NCBI GenBank assembly: GCA_947313855.1
Contig: CAMZNS010000026.1
Coordinates: forward strand, 13,124-77,123
Reading direction: 5' to 3'
Source of the DNA: an uncultured Deferribacteraceae bacterium
GTDB lineage: Bacteria; Chrysiogenota; Deferribacteres; CAMZNJ01
DNA length: 64,000 nt
The position numbers and the translations under genes are program-made. The first letter of the stretch is position 1. The number at the start of each line of letters is the position of its first letter. Below the pieces are notes generated by a model. It worked only from the letters and a program-made list of their open reading frames with translations, did not search any database and was not told the origin of the DNA. Below are positions 42,464 to 52,407 of this stretch, in pieces.

Positions 42464-43780
42464 ATGGATGTTATCTTAGGAACTCAATGGGGCGACGAAG
42501 GGAAAGGGAAGGTGGTGGACTATGTTGCCTCAACATACGACGTAGTCGTAAGGGTGCAGGGGGGACACAACGCAGGACACACCATTCACATCGGAAACAA
42601 AAAACATGTACTACATATCCTGCCCTCAGGAGTTGTCTCCGAAAACACCGTCAACATTATCGGCAACGGAACCGTTGTCTCGGTGCCCTCGTTCATAAGC
42701 GAAATGGCTCTGCTACACAACGATGGCATAAATACGCAAGGACGCCTATTCGTCTCATCAAGGGCACACCTCGTAATGTCCTACCACAGCGTGCTGGACA
42801 ACATGAACGAATTCCTCAAAGGTGACGCCAAAATCGGCACAACAGGCAAAGGGATTGGACCCGCTTATGCAGACAAAATCGCACGCGAAGGGATTCGTGT
42901 TGACGACCTACTCAACATCGAAGTCCTCGAACACAAACTCAAACGGCGTGTACAAGCTGTTAACCAGCAAGTAGAGTCGTTCCTGCGAAACAACGATACC
43001 TCACAAATGGACAACCCACCGAAACCCATCGACTACAGCGAAGTGCTGAACGAAGCCTTGGGGTATGGTGAAGTGTTGTCGCCATACATTGCTGACACTG
43101 AGTACATGGTCAACGAAAGTGTGTCACAAGGGGAAAGCATACTGGTGGAGGGGGCACAGGGTGCGTTGCTGGATATCGATTTCGGCACATACCCGTTCGT
43201 AACGTCATCGTCATGTATGATTGGCGGAGTGTTTTCAGGGAGTGGAGTGTCGCCATTCCACCTCACGAATGTTATCGGAATCACAAAAGCCTACACCACA
43301 CGCGTAGGCGAAGGTCCACATCCAACCGAAATCAAAGATGCCGAGCTCTCTGCTTACCTAACAGAGGTGGGGAACGAGTATGGTGCAACAACGGGAAGAC
43401 GACGTAGGGTTGGGTGGTTGGATATTGTCGCACTCAAATACACTTACATGATCAACGGCATTACCCACATAGCACTAACAAAAATAGACGTGTTAAACGA
43501 TCTTGATACGGTAAAAATATGTGTTGAGTACAAGCTCAAAGATGGGACAATTGTGAGCAAATTGCCATCACATAAAGATCAGCTCGAAGGTGCAGAGCCC
43601 ATATACAAAGAGTTTCCTGGGTGGAAGACCGATATCACGAATGCAACATCGTTTGACGACTTTCCACAAGAGCTCAAGAACTACCTCAACTTTATCAGTA
43701 GTGAATTGGGTGTGCCATACTTTATGCTGTCGATCGGTGCTGATCGCAGTCAGAGCATACTCATGGAGGAGTTACGCTAA
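42464..43780 (+). CDS. purA: Adenylosuccinate synthetase
   Basis: A 438-residue GTP-dependent ligase that converts IMP and aspartate to adenylosuccinate in AMP synthesis. The N-terminal GDEGKGK loop, the GGHNAGHT motif with catalytic His, GTTGKGIGPAY and the C-terminal TTGRRRRVGWLD are intact, as is the full length. GGAGG lies 9 nt before ATG 42464. Its TAA overlaps the TAG of the convergent ftsK gene by sharing CTAA at 43,777-43,780. Codon choice drifts from A/C-ended to G/T-ended near 43,000. Confidence 0.97.
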   Translation: MDVILGTQWGDEGKGKVVDYVASTYDVVVRVQGGHNAGHTIHIGNKKHVLHILPSGVVSENTVNIIGNGTVVSVPSFISEMALLHNDGINTQGRLFVSSRAHLVMSYHSVLDNMNEFLKGDAKIGTTGKGIGPAYADKIAREGIRVDDLLNIEVLEHKLKRRVQAVNQQVESFLRNNDTSQMDNPPKPIDYSEVLNEALGYGEVLSPYIADTEYMVNESVSQGESILVEGAQGALLDIDFGTYPFVTSSSCMIGGVFSGSGVSPFHLTNVIGITKAYTTRVGEGPHPTEIKDAELSAYLTEVGNEYGATTGRRRRVGWLDIVALKYTYMINGITHIALTKIDVLNDLDTVKICVEYKLKDGTIVSKLPSHKDQLEGAEPIYKEFPGWKTDITNATSFDDFPQELKNYLNFISSELGVPYFMLSIGADRSQSILMEELR

Positions 43781-46629
43781 TCGTCCGACTTGCGTAACAC
43801 CTCTCGGGGCTTCGATGACCCATCGGAAGGGGCAACAATACCCTTCTGCTCCATAATCTCAACAATACGAGCAGCACGATTGTAACCGATGCGTAGGTGG
43901 CGTTGAACCATGGATATGCTGGCAAAACCCTTTTGTGTTACAATATCCACGGCATCGTAGTACTTCTCATCAAGCTCGTCATCGTCAACATCGCCAAGGG
44001 TGGTTGTGTCTTGCTGGATGAGTGCCATGTCGTATTCAGGCTCACCAAGGGTACGAAGGTGGTCGGCTATGTTGTTGACCTCGTCTTCGCTGATGAATGA
44101 GCCGTGCAACCTAATGGGTTCGCGTCCTGACATGATGAAGAGTGAGTCGCCGTTCCCTAGGAGTTGCTCCGCACCCTGCCTGTCGATAACAGTACGCGAA
44201 TCAACCTTGGATGAGACCTTGAAACCGAGACGTGAGGGCATATTTGCCTTGATTATCCCCGTGATAACGTCAACAGAGGGGCGTTGGGTGGCGAGGATGA
44301 GGTGGATGCCGACGGCACGAGCCATTTGTGCCAAGCGGATGACGGATTGCTCAACCTCTTTGCCTGCAACCATCATGAGATCGGCGAATTCGTCAACAAT
44401 AACAACAAGGTAGCTGAGTTTGTCGAGCCCGCTGTTTTCCGCTTTGGCGTTGTAGCTGGTGATGCTTTTGGCACGGCTATCCTTGAGGAGGGCGTAGCGT
44501 TGCTCCATCTCTTTCACAACATTGCGAAGCACTTTGGCAGCAATTTTTGTGTCGGTAACAACAGGTGCAGCAAGGTGTGGAATATCGTCGTAAATACTCA
44601 GCTCCACCATTTTAGGATCGATCATGATAAATTTAACGTAATCGGGGGAGTGGTTGTACACTAGTGAGCAGATAATGGTGTTGATGGCAACGGATTTACC
44701 CGAACCGGTTGTGCCCGCAATGAGTACATGGGGCATTTTGGCGAGGTCGGCAAAGTATGGTTTCCCGTTAACATCTTGACCGATGGCGATGTTTAGGTCG
44801 GCATCGGAACCCTTAAACATGGGATCGTCAACAAGCTGCTTGAACACAACCATCTCGCGATCGCGACGGGGTATCTCAAAACCAACAACACCCTTGCCAG
44901 GGATGGGTGCAATAACGCGAACGCTAGCAACAGACATGGCTAGGGCGATGTCGTCGCTCAATGCGGTGATGCGACTAACTTTAACGCCCGGTGCAGGCTC
45001 AAACTCGTAGGTAATAACAACAGGACCGGAACTAATATGGGTGATACGTCCGCCGATGCCGAATTCGTTGAGGCGTTTGTTGAGCACGTCTGCCTCTGCC
45101 CATAGGGAGGCGTCGTCGTCGCTTGTGTTTTTCTTGGTGTACCCTTGCAGGAAGGAGTATGGGAGGTTGTAGTCCTCCTTGTCTGCGTCAAATATGGTGG
45201 GTGACACAGCCACGGGTGACACAGCCACGGGTGACACGTTCATGTTCATCTTCACGTCGGGCACCTTGGCGAGATCTTGGTTGGGTATTCGTGGCATAGC
45301 ACCCTCAATGTTAAGGGTTGGAGGTGTTTCCGCAGTTGGCGTATCTGTTACTGTAGCAGTTGGCGTAGTTGTTGGCGGTGATGATTTTGCGTGTTGCGGT
45401 GTAGGGGCGGTGCCTATCTCTTGGATATGGCGTCGTTGGCTGATTAGTCCGCCCATGAGTGTGTTGGCGTTCCCCACGCTGGCGTTCCCCACGTTGGCGT
45501 GTTCCACGTTGGCGTGTTCCACGCTGGCGTTCCCCACGCTGGCATGTTCCACGCTGGCATGTTCCACGCTGGTATGTTCCATGCTGGCGTGCCCTGTGGG
45601 CGTGCTGGGGGGCTGGTTAAGTGTTTGGAAGTGGAAGGAGTACGGATCGTCACTCTGTGTCTGAGGTTGTTGCGTGTTCGCCCCTGTGTTCGCCCCTGTT
45701 GGGAGTGTATTCGAGCTCGATATTGTTGGGTATGCGAGGTTTGCGGCAAGTGTTTCGGCATATTTGTATGATGCTGTTTGCGAAGTGTTGCTGATGTAGT
45801 CCATCTGTTGCTCTGTTTGAGCAACGTTTGATCGTCCGTCCCCTTGTCTGCCGTGGGTATTTTTGTTGCCACTGAGGTCGATCATATTTTTCGATCTGTT
45901 CGTCCATTTGTTGTTGATGGTTCGTGCTAGCCAAGCGATTGGCATTGCGGGTGCGATTACGATTAGCTGTATTTTTTGTGTTAGAGTTGATTGTTTACGA
46001 TCGCCCCCTTTTAGTGCGAATGCTTCTTGGATGAAGTTGTTGACGTGTTCGAGTTTGCTGAATGGGTTGGCGGGGTTTTTGAGGTTATGAGCGATATTTT
46101 GGAACGATGATGATAAATATAGTATGGCTAGGAACGGCAGTAGGAATAGAACCATGATTATGCCGCCGACGCCACCTACAAAGCTGGACAAGATTACTTT
46201 GGACACGGCTCCGAGAATGCCAAATGCGAGGTATGATTCGAGGAAGGTGGTTGTTCCCCATACGAATCCGAGGGTAAACGACACTATGAGAACTAGTGCA
46301 AACGATGTTACGATGTTGAACAAGAGGTAGTAGGCTGAGGGTGTGTAGGTATTTTTGTGTTGTTTCCATATGATTATGAGGGGGCGTGCCATTATGATGG
46401 GGATGAAGAACGCACCGATACCCATGAGCACTAAAAACATGTCGGCAACGTAGGCACCGAGTGCACCGAAAATATTGTCCACACTGGAGCTGTACCGGCT
46501 CACTTCGATGGTGGAAAAACTCCTATCAGAGCTACTAAAGCTAATGATAGAGAGGGATACCAAAACATAAAAAAAAGAATACAGTGCAGAAGTAATATGC
46601 AAAAGACCCTTAGGTATTGCTACACCCAT
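43777..46629 (-). CDS. ftsK: DNA translocase FtsK
   Basis: A 950-residue FtsK that pumps DNA at the division septum. It has four N-terminal membrane helices (about 8-170), a low-complexity linker (about 230-430), a RecA-like motor with Walker A AGTTGSGKS and Walker B YLVVIVDEFADL, and a C-terminal winged-helix gamma domain (about 885-945) that reads KOPS-type polar sequences. The linker holds a 15-bp repeat encoding His-Ala-Ser-Val-Glu. ATG 46629 follows AGGGG; the GTG at 46659 lies inside the upstream gene. The stop overlaps purA. Confidence 0.95.
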   Translation of the reverse strand: MGVAIPKGLLHITSALYSFFYVLVSLSIISFSSSDRSFSTIEVSRYSSSVDNIFGALGAYVADMFLVLMGIGAFFIPIIMARPLIIIWKQHKNTYTPSAYYLLFNIVTSFALVLIVSFTLGFVWGTTTFLESYLAFGILGAVSKVILSSFVGGVGGIIMVLFLLPFLAILYLSSSFQNIAHNLKNPANPFSKLEHVNNFIQEAFALKGGDRKQSTLTQKIQLIVIAPAMPIAWLARTINNKWTNRSKNMIDLSGNKNTHGRQGDGRSNVAQTEQQMDYISNTSQTASYKYAETLAANLAYPTISSSNTLPTGANTGANTQQPQTQSDDPYSFHFQTLNQPPSTPTGHASMEHTSVEHASVEHASVGNASVEHANVEHANVGNASVGNANTLMGGLISQRRHIQEIGTAPTPQHAKSSPPTTTPTATVTDTPTAETPPTLNIEGAMPRIPNQDLAKVPDVKMNMNVSPVAVSPVAVSPTIFDADKEDYNLPYSFLQGYTKKNTSDDDASLWAEADVLNKRLNEFGIGGRITHISSGPVVITYEFEPAPGVKVSRITALSDDIALAMSVASVRVIAPIPGKGVVGFEIPRRDREMVVFKQLVDDPMFKGSDADLNIAIGQDVNGKPYFADLAKMPHVLIAGTTGSGKSVAINTIICSLVYNHSPDYVKFIMIDPKMVELSIYDDIPHLAAPVVTDTKIAAKVLRNVVKEMEQRYALLKDSRAKSITSYNAKAENSGLDKLSYLVVIVDEFADLMMVAGKEVEQSVIRLAQMARAVGIHLILATQRPSVDVITGIIKANMPSRLGFKVSSKVDSRTVIDRQGAEQLLGNGDSLFIMSGREPIRLHGSFISEDEVNNIADHLRTLGEPEYDMALIQQDTTTLGDVDDDELDEKYYDAVDIVTQKGFASISMVQRHLRIGYNRAARIVEIMEQKGIVAPSDGSSKPREVLRKSDD
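45468..45600 (-). repeat. In-frame 15-bp repeat in the ftsK linker
   Basis: About nine 15-bp units (ACGCTGGCGTTCCCC and ACGTTGGCGTGTTCC) encoding Ala-Ser/Asn-Val-Glu/Gly-His/Asn. A smaller array of an 18-bp unit (GGTGACACAGCCACG) is at 45,205-45,240 in the same linker. Confidence 0.95.
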
Positions 46630-47459
46630 AAAAGATACCCTACCCCTAAATAAAAACACAGCAAGCTAAGAATAATTATGTTGCGAGATGACATCATAAA
46701 GCGAAGTAGGCTTGCCAAAAGCAACGCAATAAACATAGTAGATACAACCTGAACTAGGGAAAAACCGAGGATGCCATGACTCAAAAATATTATACCATAA
46801 AGAATGTAAAAGGTGTAGTAAGCAATTACACTTAAAATAGCGTAGTAAAATGATTCCCTAAGGGGGAGACGCAAAATATGGAAAAAGAGAACAAGTGTCC
46901 ATATAAAAGGGGTGGTGCCCCACAAGTGGGAAAGCACAACAATGGCAACAATAGAGATAGAGGCAGGAAACAACCAACTCGAACTGAGGCTACTGCTAGA
47001 TGAGGAAATACCCGAATGCAAACTGTAAAGCATCAAAGATACAAGCACAGAAAAATAACCCACATAATAGAGACTAATATACAACCACAACATCGCCTCA
47101 GGGGCAACAAAACCTAAAACTGACGAACCGAAACCAACACCGAGGAAGAGCGTACCCACTAATGTTATGTAGTGACGACGCTCCTGATAGGCAGCAAGCT
47201 GCTTGTGGCGGTAGCGTAGGATAAACAGATCGATACCGTTGCGAAGGGGGGACGCAAGGGATAGGAGCAACCCCAACATAATCATGATGAAGAGTAGGGA
47301 TGTCTGGTAATACGTGGTGTCGCCAACAACTAATGTACCGCTAAAGCTGTCTAAATTAACGATACCTGTGGCGTGGGCATTGCTACGCAATAAGTCCAAA
47401 AAGTAAGGGTTAAAAATTATTGTTAAAGCAGTGCCAAGTATGGACTCAATAAGTAACAT
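46620..47459 (-). CDS. Polytopic inner membrane protein of unknown function
   Basis: A 279-residue protein with about eight hydrophobic segments spread over the whole length and a poly-Ser loop (about 150-160). No family motif is recognised. A strong AAGGAG site precedes ATG 47459. It overlaps ftsK by 10 nt, and lies 49 nt after the RNase J gene, so it is in an rnj-unknown-ftsK operon, a place where envelope or division functions are common. It is not a permease of a family I can name. Confidence 0.6.
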   Translation of the reverse strand: MLLIESILGTALTIIFNPYFLDLLRSNAHATGIVNLDSFSGTLVVGDTTYYQTSLLFIMIMLGLLLSLASPLRNGIDLFILRYRHKQLAAYQERRHYITLVGTLFLGVGFGSSVLGFVAPEAMLWLYISLYYVGYFSVLVSLMLYSLHSGISSSSSSLSSSWLFPASISIVAIVVLSHLWGTTPFIWTLVLFFHILRLPLRESFYYAILSVIAYYTFYILYGIIFLSHGILGFSLVQVVSTMFIALLLASLLRFMMSSRNIIILSLLCFYLGVGYLLWV

Positions 47460-47508
47460 GACTTCCTTCTCCTTAGGTTATCATCCCCAAAGAAGCTCCT
47501 AATGGCGG

Positions 47509-49137
47509 TTATAGTTTCTGTATGGATATTTCCACTAGAGGTCGGCGTGGAATATGCGGATTCGGTGCCTGTTTCACATTCTTAACGAAATCCTTATTCC
47601 GCATGATGGTGCCGTCGGTGGGAGCATGCTCTTCGAGGATTGCCATTACCGAGTCGATAATTTTACTTTTGTCGGTCATAAATATGGGGAACCCAACGGG
47701 AACAACGTCCACGGTGTACTGATTTTTCCGCATACGTTTACGCATGGTGATGCTGATGAAAAGTACGCCAGCACTACTGATTAGGCGACGCTCCTCCAGA
47801 TCTTTATCGTAAAGGGTGAGTCGTTGGTGTGCGTCGACGTAAACGTTTTTCCAAGGCACTTTATTGATGCCGACGAAGTTGTTTGATTTGTCCCATTCCC
47901 CTTGGGAGGCACAGGGCAGGATGATGCAGTTTTTTTCACTTACGTAACCGCCGTTGGTTGCGAGGGATTTGTGCATATTTAGGTGTCGGTAGTCGCCGTG
48001 AATGGGTAGGAAGTATTTGGGTCGTGTCATGGCGAGTAGTAGTTTGAGTTCCTCTTTGGCTGCGTGTCCTGAGACGTGGATGTTGTTATTTTTGTCCACA
48101 ACAGCTGAGGCACCGACGTAGTAGATTTGGTTGATAACGTCGTTGATCCCCCCTTCGTTGCCGGGGATAACCCTTGAGCTGAACATGACGAGGTCGTTTT
48201 TGCGAATTTTGAGCCCTTTGCGTCCTTTGAAGGTTACGGCGTAGAGGGAGGCATTTTGTTCCCCTTGGCACCCAGTGACGAGGAAGCAGACTTTGTTGTC
48301 GGGCATGGAGAGGGCTTTTTGTGGTGTAACGAGCAGTGATTTTTTGAGTGCGGGGTACCCCATTTTGCTGACGATATCGATATTTTTCAGCATGGAACGT
48401 CCCATGATGCAGAGTTTACGTCCTGTTTCTTCGCATATTTGTGCGATCATGTAGAGTCGTGAGATATTTGATGCGAATGTGGTGACAAAGACGCGTCCGC
48501 TGTGTCCGGCAACAATGTCACGCATGTTGTCGTAGATGGATGATTCCGATTTGCTGAATCCGTCGACGAGGGCGTTGGTTGAGTCGGAGAGTAGGCATGT
48601 GAGTCCGCTTTTGCCTATTTGGGAGATACGTTTGAAGTCCATTTGCACGTGATCGTTGGGGTTGTTGTCGATTTTGAAGTCGGAGGAGTGCAACGCGGAG
48701 AATTTGCCTGTTTTGAGGTATATGGCGTAGGTATCGAGTATGGAGTGGTTGACGGGGATAAATTCGAGGGCGAAGTCGCCGATTTTGATACGTTTGAATT
48801 CGTTATACTCTTTGAAGGTCGGTTTTTTGCTGAGTTTTTTGGAGATAAACTGAATGGCAAGTGGTGGTGCGTACACGGGTATGTTTTTGATATCCAGCAC
48901 GTAGCGAATGGCACCGATATGGTCTTCGTGTGCGTGTGTGATAACGATGGCTTCCAGCTTCTTTTTGATGGATTTGAGGTATGTGAAGTCGGGTATGGCA
49001 CCGTCAACGCCTATTCCGCGACCGTCGAAGAATTTGATTCCAGCGTCCACTAGTATGGCAGTTGTTTTGGTTTCGTAGAGGTATGCGTTCATGCCGATGG
49101 ATCCGACACCACCGAGAACTGTTATTTTACAAGACAT
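47509..49137 (-). CDS. rnj: Ribonuclease J
   Basis: A 542-residue metallo-beta-lactamase/beta-CASP ribonuclease for 5'-3' exo- and endonucleolytic RNA decay. The zinc motif HAHEDHIG (about 74), LHSSDFKID, the beta-CASP region LLSDSTNA and the motif SGHAAKEE with PIHGDYRHL are all present. ATG 49137 follows GGAAGGA; the frame to 49257 lacks family residues. RNase J in a Gram-negative organism is lineage-informative, being absent from most gammaproteobacteria. Confidence 0.95.
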   Translation of the reverse strand: MSCKITVLGGVGSIGMNAYLYETKTTAILVDAGIKFFDGRGIGVDGAIPDFTYLKSIKKKLEAIVITHAHEDHIGAIRYVLDIKNIPVYAPPLAIQFISKKLSKKPTFKEYNEFKRIKIGDFALEFIPVNHSILDTYAIYLKTGKFSALHSSDFKIDNNPNDHVQMDFKRISQIGKSGLTCLLSDSTNALVDGFSKSESSIYDNMRDIVAGHSGRVFVTTFASNISRLYMIAQICEETGRKLCIMGRSMLKNIDIVSKMGYPALKKSLLVTPQKALSMPDNKVCFLVTGCQGEQNASLYAVTFKGRKGLKIRKNDLVMFSSRVIPGNEGGINDVINQIYYVGASAVVDKNNNIHVSGHAAKEELKLLLAMTRPKYFLPIHGDYRHLNMHKSLATNGGYVSEKNCIILPCASQGEWDKSNNFVGINKVPWKNVYVDAHQRLTLYDKDLEERRLISSAGVLFISITMRKRMRKNQYTVDVVPVGFPIFMTDKSKIIDSVMAILEEHAPTDGTIMRNKDFVKNVKQAPNPHIPRRPLVEISIQKL

Positions 49138-49331
49138 GTTCCTTCCATTTTTGCTCACCGCAGTTTTGTGGGGGGCTTGGGCTCTGCAGTAGTGTGGACA
49201 ACGGTTGCCGATTGTGGATTGTGGATTGCGAGTTGGCATTGTTATTGTCATTGTCATTGTGCTGTCATGAGCGTGCCCTCAGTTGGTTTTACAACCATAC
49301 TGGGTAGCGTTATATTTTTTCTTATAATGTC

Positions 49332-49862
49332 TCAGGATGTTGGTATATTTAGGGTACACACGGCCATGGCGGCGATACCCTCTTGTCTACCAACAAACCC
49401 GAGTTGTTCAGTTGTTGTTGCTTTGATTGATACATCCTGCTCCGACAGGTGCATGCATTTTGCTAAGGATGCTCTTATTTGGGCGATGTGCGGGGCTAGT
49501 TTGGGCTCCTCTGCCATTACCTGAGCATCGATATAACTTATTATTTTATAAGGGTGGTTCGATCCTGGAAGACCTTGTGGGGTAAATTTAAGCTCCACCA
49601 TGTCAACCACTGCACTGAGCAGTTTTAGGGACGAAACCCCTTTGTATTGTTGATCGGTATCGGGGAATTGTTGTCCGATATCCCCTAAATTTGCCGATCC
49701 GAGTATGGCGTCAATAATAGCATGTGTTAAAACGTCGGCATCGCTGTGTCCGATTAAGCCTTTGCCCTCGTTGTGGGGGAGTGTTACGCCACCCAAGATG
49801 AGTGGTCGGTTGTCGCCGAGCTGATGGACGTCGAAGCCTATGCCTGTTCTAGTTTTAACCAT
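49332..49862 (-). CDS. ispF: 2-C-methyl-D-erythritol 2,4-cyclodiphosphate synthase
   Basis: A 176-residue IspF of the non-mevalonate isoprenoid pathway. The metal and substrate motifs GFDVHQL, GHSDADVLTH and FPDTD are intact, and TTTEQLGFVGRQEGI closes the fold. It is about 18 residues longer than usual owing to an insert (LKFTPQGLPGSNHP) before the DAQVMAEEPKL strand. ATG 49862 fits the family start, though no strong ribosome site is visible. It is not fused to ispD, which is absent. Confidence 0.93.
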   Translation of the reverse strand: MVKTRTGIGFDVHQLGDNRPLILGGVTLPHNEGKGLIGHSDADVLTHAIIDAILGSANLGDIGQQFPDTDQQYKGVSSLKLLSAVVDMVELKFTPQGLPGSNHPYKIISYIDAQVMAEEPKLAPHIAQIRASLAKCMHLSEQDVSIKATTTEQLGFVGRQEGIAAMAVCTLNIPTS

Positions 49863-49998
49863 AATCACAGGTATAATAACGCCAAACCATGAATTTTGCA
49901 ACTATTTATTAACACACCCCGCCTTAAGCCACAATGGGGGGCACTAGAAGTGTATGGGAGCATTTTAGAGCATTTAAAAGAGTATTGCGTATTGGTAA

Positions 49999-50027
49999 TT
50001 GACATAAATGGGGGAAAAGATTAAAAT
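49999..50027 (+). promoter_or_regulatory. Probable flhB promoter
   Basis: TTGACA, a 17-bp spacer and TAAAAT, about 80 bp upstream of flhB. The match is to the housekeeping sigma factor; no sigma28 or sigma54 site was seen. Confidence 0.65.
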
Positions 50028-50108
50028 CACCACACTACTTTTGGGTGAATACAGGTATGCAAGCGTTGCTAAGCAAGGGGCATAGGCTGTGGAGACGGGG
50101 AGTTTCCT

Positions 50109-51182
50109 ATGGCGGAAAATCAGGAAGGACAAGAAAAAACCGAACAGGCCACTAGCAAAAAAATTAGCGACGCCCGTGAAAAAGGGCAGGTGGCAAAAAG
50201 TCAAGAACTACCAAGTGCAATGCTACTATTTGCAGCAGCACTAATGATCGTACTCATCGGCAAATGGGTGGGAACATCGCTAGGGAAGCAGTTCCTGTTC
50301 TTCTTCAACGTGGACTTCAAAACACTAGACGAAGAGATGGTGCTATTCCTGTTTTACAAAGCCTTCTCAGTGGCAAGCACCATACTCATTCCCGTTATGG
50401 TGGTTGTTGCAATTGTAGGCATCATGTCGCACATAGTCCAATTCGGAACACTATGGGCAACCAAAGCAATCAATCCCGACTTCACCAAACTCAACGTAAT
50501 AAAAGGGATCCGAAACATGTTTAAGCTCACAAAACTTGTGGAGCTTGCAAAATCACTCACAAAAATATTCATCGTGGGAGCAATATGCCTCCCCATCCTC
50601 TACGCCAACAGGGTCGAGATAGTACTAATGCAAGACAGTACGCTCATCGAAGCCGTACAACTCGTCTACAGCATGGTCGTCGAAATGTTTTTCCGTGCCA
50701 GTGCAGTCGTAATAATTCTCGCACTCATGGATCTGCTGTACCAAAAATGGAACCACATGGAACAACTCAAAATGACGCAACAAGAGGTCAAAGAGGAACA
50801 CAAACAGATGGAAGGGGATCCATTACTACGACAAAAAATACGGCAAGCACAAATGGACGCAGCAAGGGCAAGGATGATGGACGACGTTCCAAGCTCGGAC
50901 GTGGTCATCACCAACCCAACACACTACGCTGTTGCCGTAAGATACAGCCCCGATGAAGGGGACAGAGCACCAAAAGTTATCGCAAAAGGCAAAAATATGA
51001 TGGCGTTGAGAATTCGCGAAATCGCCAAAGAAAATAACATACACATACACGAAGACCCACTACTCGCTCGAACACTCTTCAATACAGCCGAAATAGGGGA
51101 CGAAATACCGGAAGCTCTCTACAAAGCCATTGCCGAAATAATATCGTTTGTCTACAAACTTAAGGGGAAGAAAGTTGCGTAA
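50109..51182 (+). CDS. flhB: Flagellar type III export switch protein FlhB
   Basis: A 357-residue FlhB. It has four membrane helices (about 30-215), a charged linker, and the autocleavage motif NPTH (about residue 275) in VVITNPTHYAVA. FlhB switches export from rod/hook to filament subunits. Length and N-terminal pattern fit the flagellar rather than the injectisome branch. It is the only flagellar gene in the window. GGGGAG precedes ATG 50109, and its TAA overlaps the TTG start of the following TPR gene. Confidence 0.95.
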   Translation: MAENQEGQEKTEQATSKKISDAREKGQVAKSQELPSAMLLFAAALMIVLIGKWVGTSLGKQFLFFFNVDFKTLDEEMVLFLFYKAFSVASTILIPVMVVVAIVGIMSHIVQFGTLWATKAINPDFTKLNVIKGIRNMFKLTKLVELAKSLTKIFIVGAICLPILYANRVEIVLMQDSTLIEAVQLVYSMVVEMFFRASAVVIILALMDLLYQKWNHMEQLKMTQQEVKEEHKQMEGDPLLRQKIRQAQMDAARARMMDDVPSSDVVITNPTHYAVAVRYSPDEGDRAPKVIAKGKNMMALRIREIAKENNIHIHEDPLLARTLFNTAEIGDEIPEALYKAIAEIISFVYKLKGKKVA

Positions 51183-52407
51183 CACTAGACACACAGATGC
51201 GGGAACCACAGATGCGAGCACCACTCTCGCACAACACATCGCCTCAGCTACACTCATGCTAAGCATGGCTCTAGTCATCACGACTGTGCCCACACAAACA
51301 GCATGGGCAGAAACAACCACGCCAACAACCACACTCGCCATACCCGACCTAACAACGTTCTCCTCCCCAGCAGAATCCATCCGCATCGGTAACAAATACA
51401 TGGAAAACAACAAAACAAAGCAAGCCATCGAAGAGTACTCCCGAGGGTTAGCAAAACTGCTGGGGGGCGGGGGCGACAACAACAGCACACCAAACATAAA
51501 CGCCGCAAGCATCGCCGTACAGCTGGAAAGCTATCTGCAACGAAGCACAGCGTATCAGCAGTCGGGCAACGTCGCCAAAGCGATCAACGACCTATCGGAA
51601 GTAATCAACCTGAACCCCGAATACAAAGACGCTCTACAGAGGCGGGCAGCACTCTATCTGTCGCAAGGGAACTTCCAAGAGGCACTCACCGACTACCAAC
51701 GAAGCTCCGTACTTAACCCGCAAAATAACTCCATCGCCGATGTCGCCGCCATATACCTCCAACAAGGTGACTACGGCAACAGCATACTCGAAGCACAAAG
51801 AGCTCTCGCCCTAAACAGCAACGACTCCAAAGCACTACTCACACTCGCAAACGCCATGGGAGCAATCAACAACCACTCAGGGGCACTAACACTCTACAAA
51901 CAATACCAAAACTGGGCAACAGCATCCCCCCAAAACCGTCAACGAGCAGAAGATATGGGGGTCGTAGGGAGCAAAATCGCCACAACACTACTAGGGCTCA
52001 ACGATACCGAAAACGGAATCAAAGAGGGGGAAAAACTTATCACACAAAATAGGGCAACCCTAGAACTAGTGCAAAAACTACTAGGTGTCTACAAAGCACA
52101 GAACGATATGCAAAACGCCACGCGAATGGAGAAAGAACTGAGCAAACAGCAACAAAATCTCACAAGCAAAGAGCAGTACGACATGGCTGTTACGGCATTT
52201 CGGAACATGGATTATGAAGAAGCCTTACGACTCACAACCCTCGCCATTGCACAAAACAGCAACGCACGACCGTATCGACTCCTCAAGATACAATCCCTCA
52301 TCTACCTGCAAAATGTTTCCGAGGCGTGTACGGAGGCGGAGCAGCTTTGTGTTGACGGGTATTGCCCAACAGTCACCAAACTGCAGAGCACCAGCTACTG
52401 CCCCTAA
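51175..52407 (+). CDS. Secreted TPR protein with Cys-containing C-terminus
   Basis: A 410-residue protein with a signal peptide (cleavage near AWAE, about 43) and six or so TPR units (about 60-380). The last 32 residues contain four Cys (ACTEAEQLC... DGYCP... SYCP) and are the part copied in the repeat that follows. The start is inferred as TTG 51175, since AAGGGGAAG lies 5 nt upstream and it overlaps the flhB stop, which suggests coupled translation. A periplasmic partner for flagellar or envelope assembly is possible, but nothing more specific is visible. Confidence 0.75.
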   Translation: MRNTRHTDAGTTDASTTLAQHIASATLMLSMALVITTVPTQTAWAETTTPTTTLAIPDLTTFSSPAESIRIGNKYMENNKTKQAIEEYSRGLAKLLGGGGDNNSTPNINAASIAVQLESYLQRSTAYQQSGNVAKAINDLSEVINLNPEYKDALQRRAALYLSQGNFQEALTDYQRSSVLNPQNNSIADVAAIYLQQGDYGNSILEAQRALALNSNDSKALLTLANAMGAINNHSGALTLYKQYQNWATASPQNRQRAEDMGVVGSKIATTLLGLNDTENGIKEGEKLITQNRATLELVQKLLGVYKAQNDMQNATRMEKELSKQQQNLTSKEQYDMAVTAFRNMDYEEALRLTTLAIAQNSNARPYRLLKIQSLIYLQNVSEACTEAEQLCVDGYCPTVTKLQSTSYCP

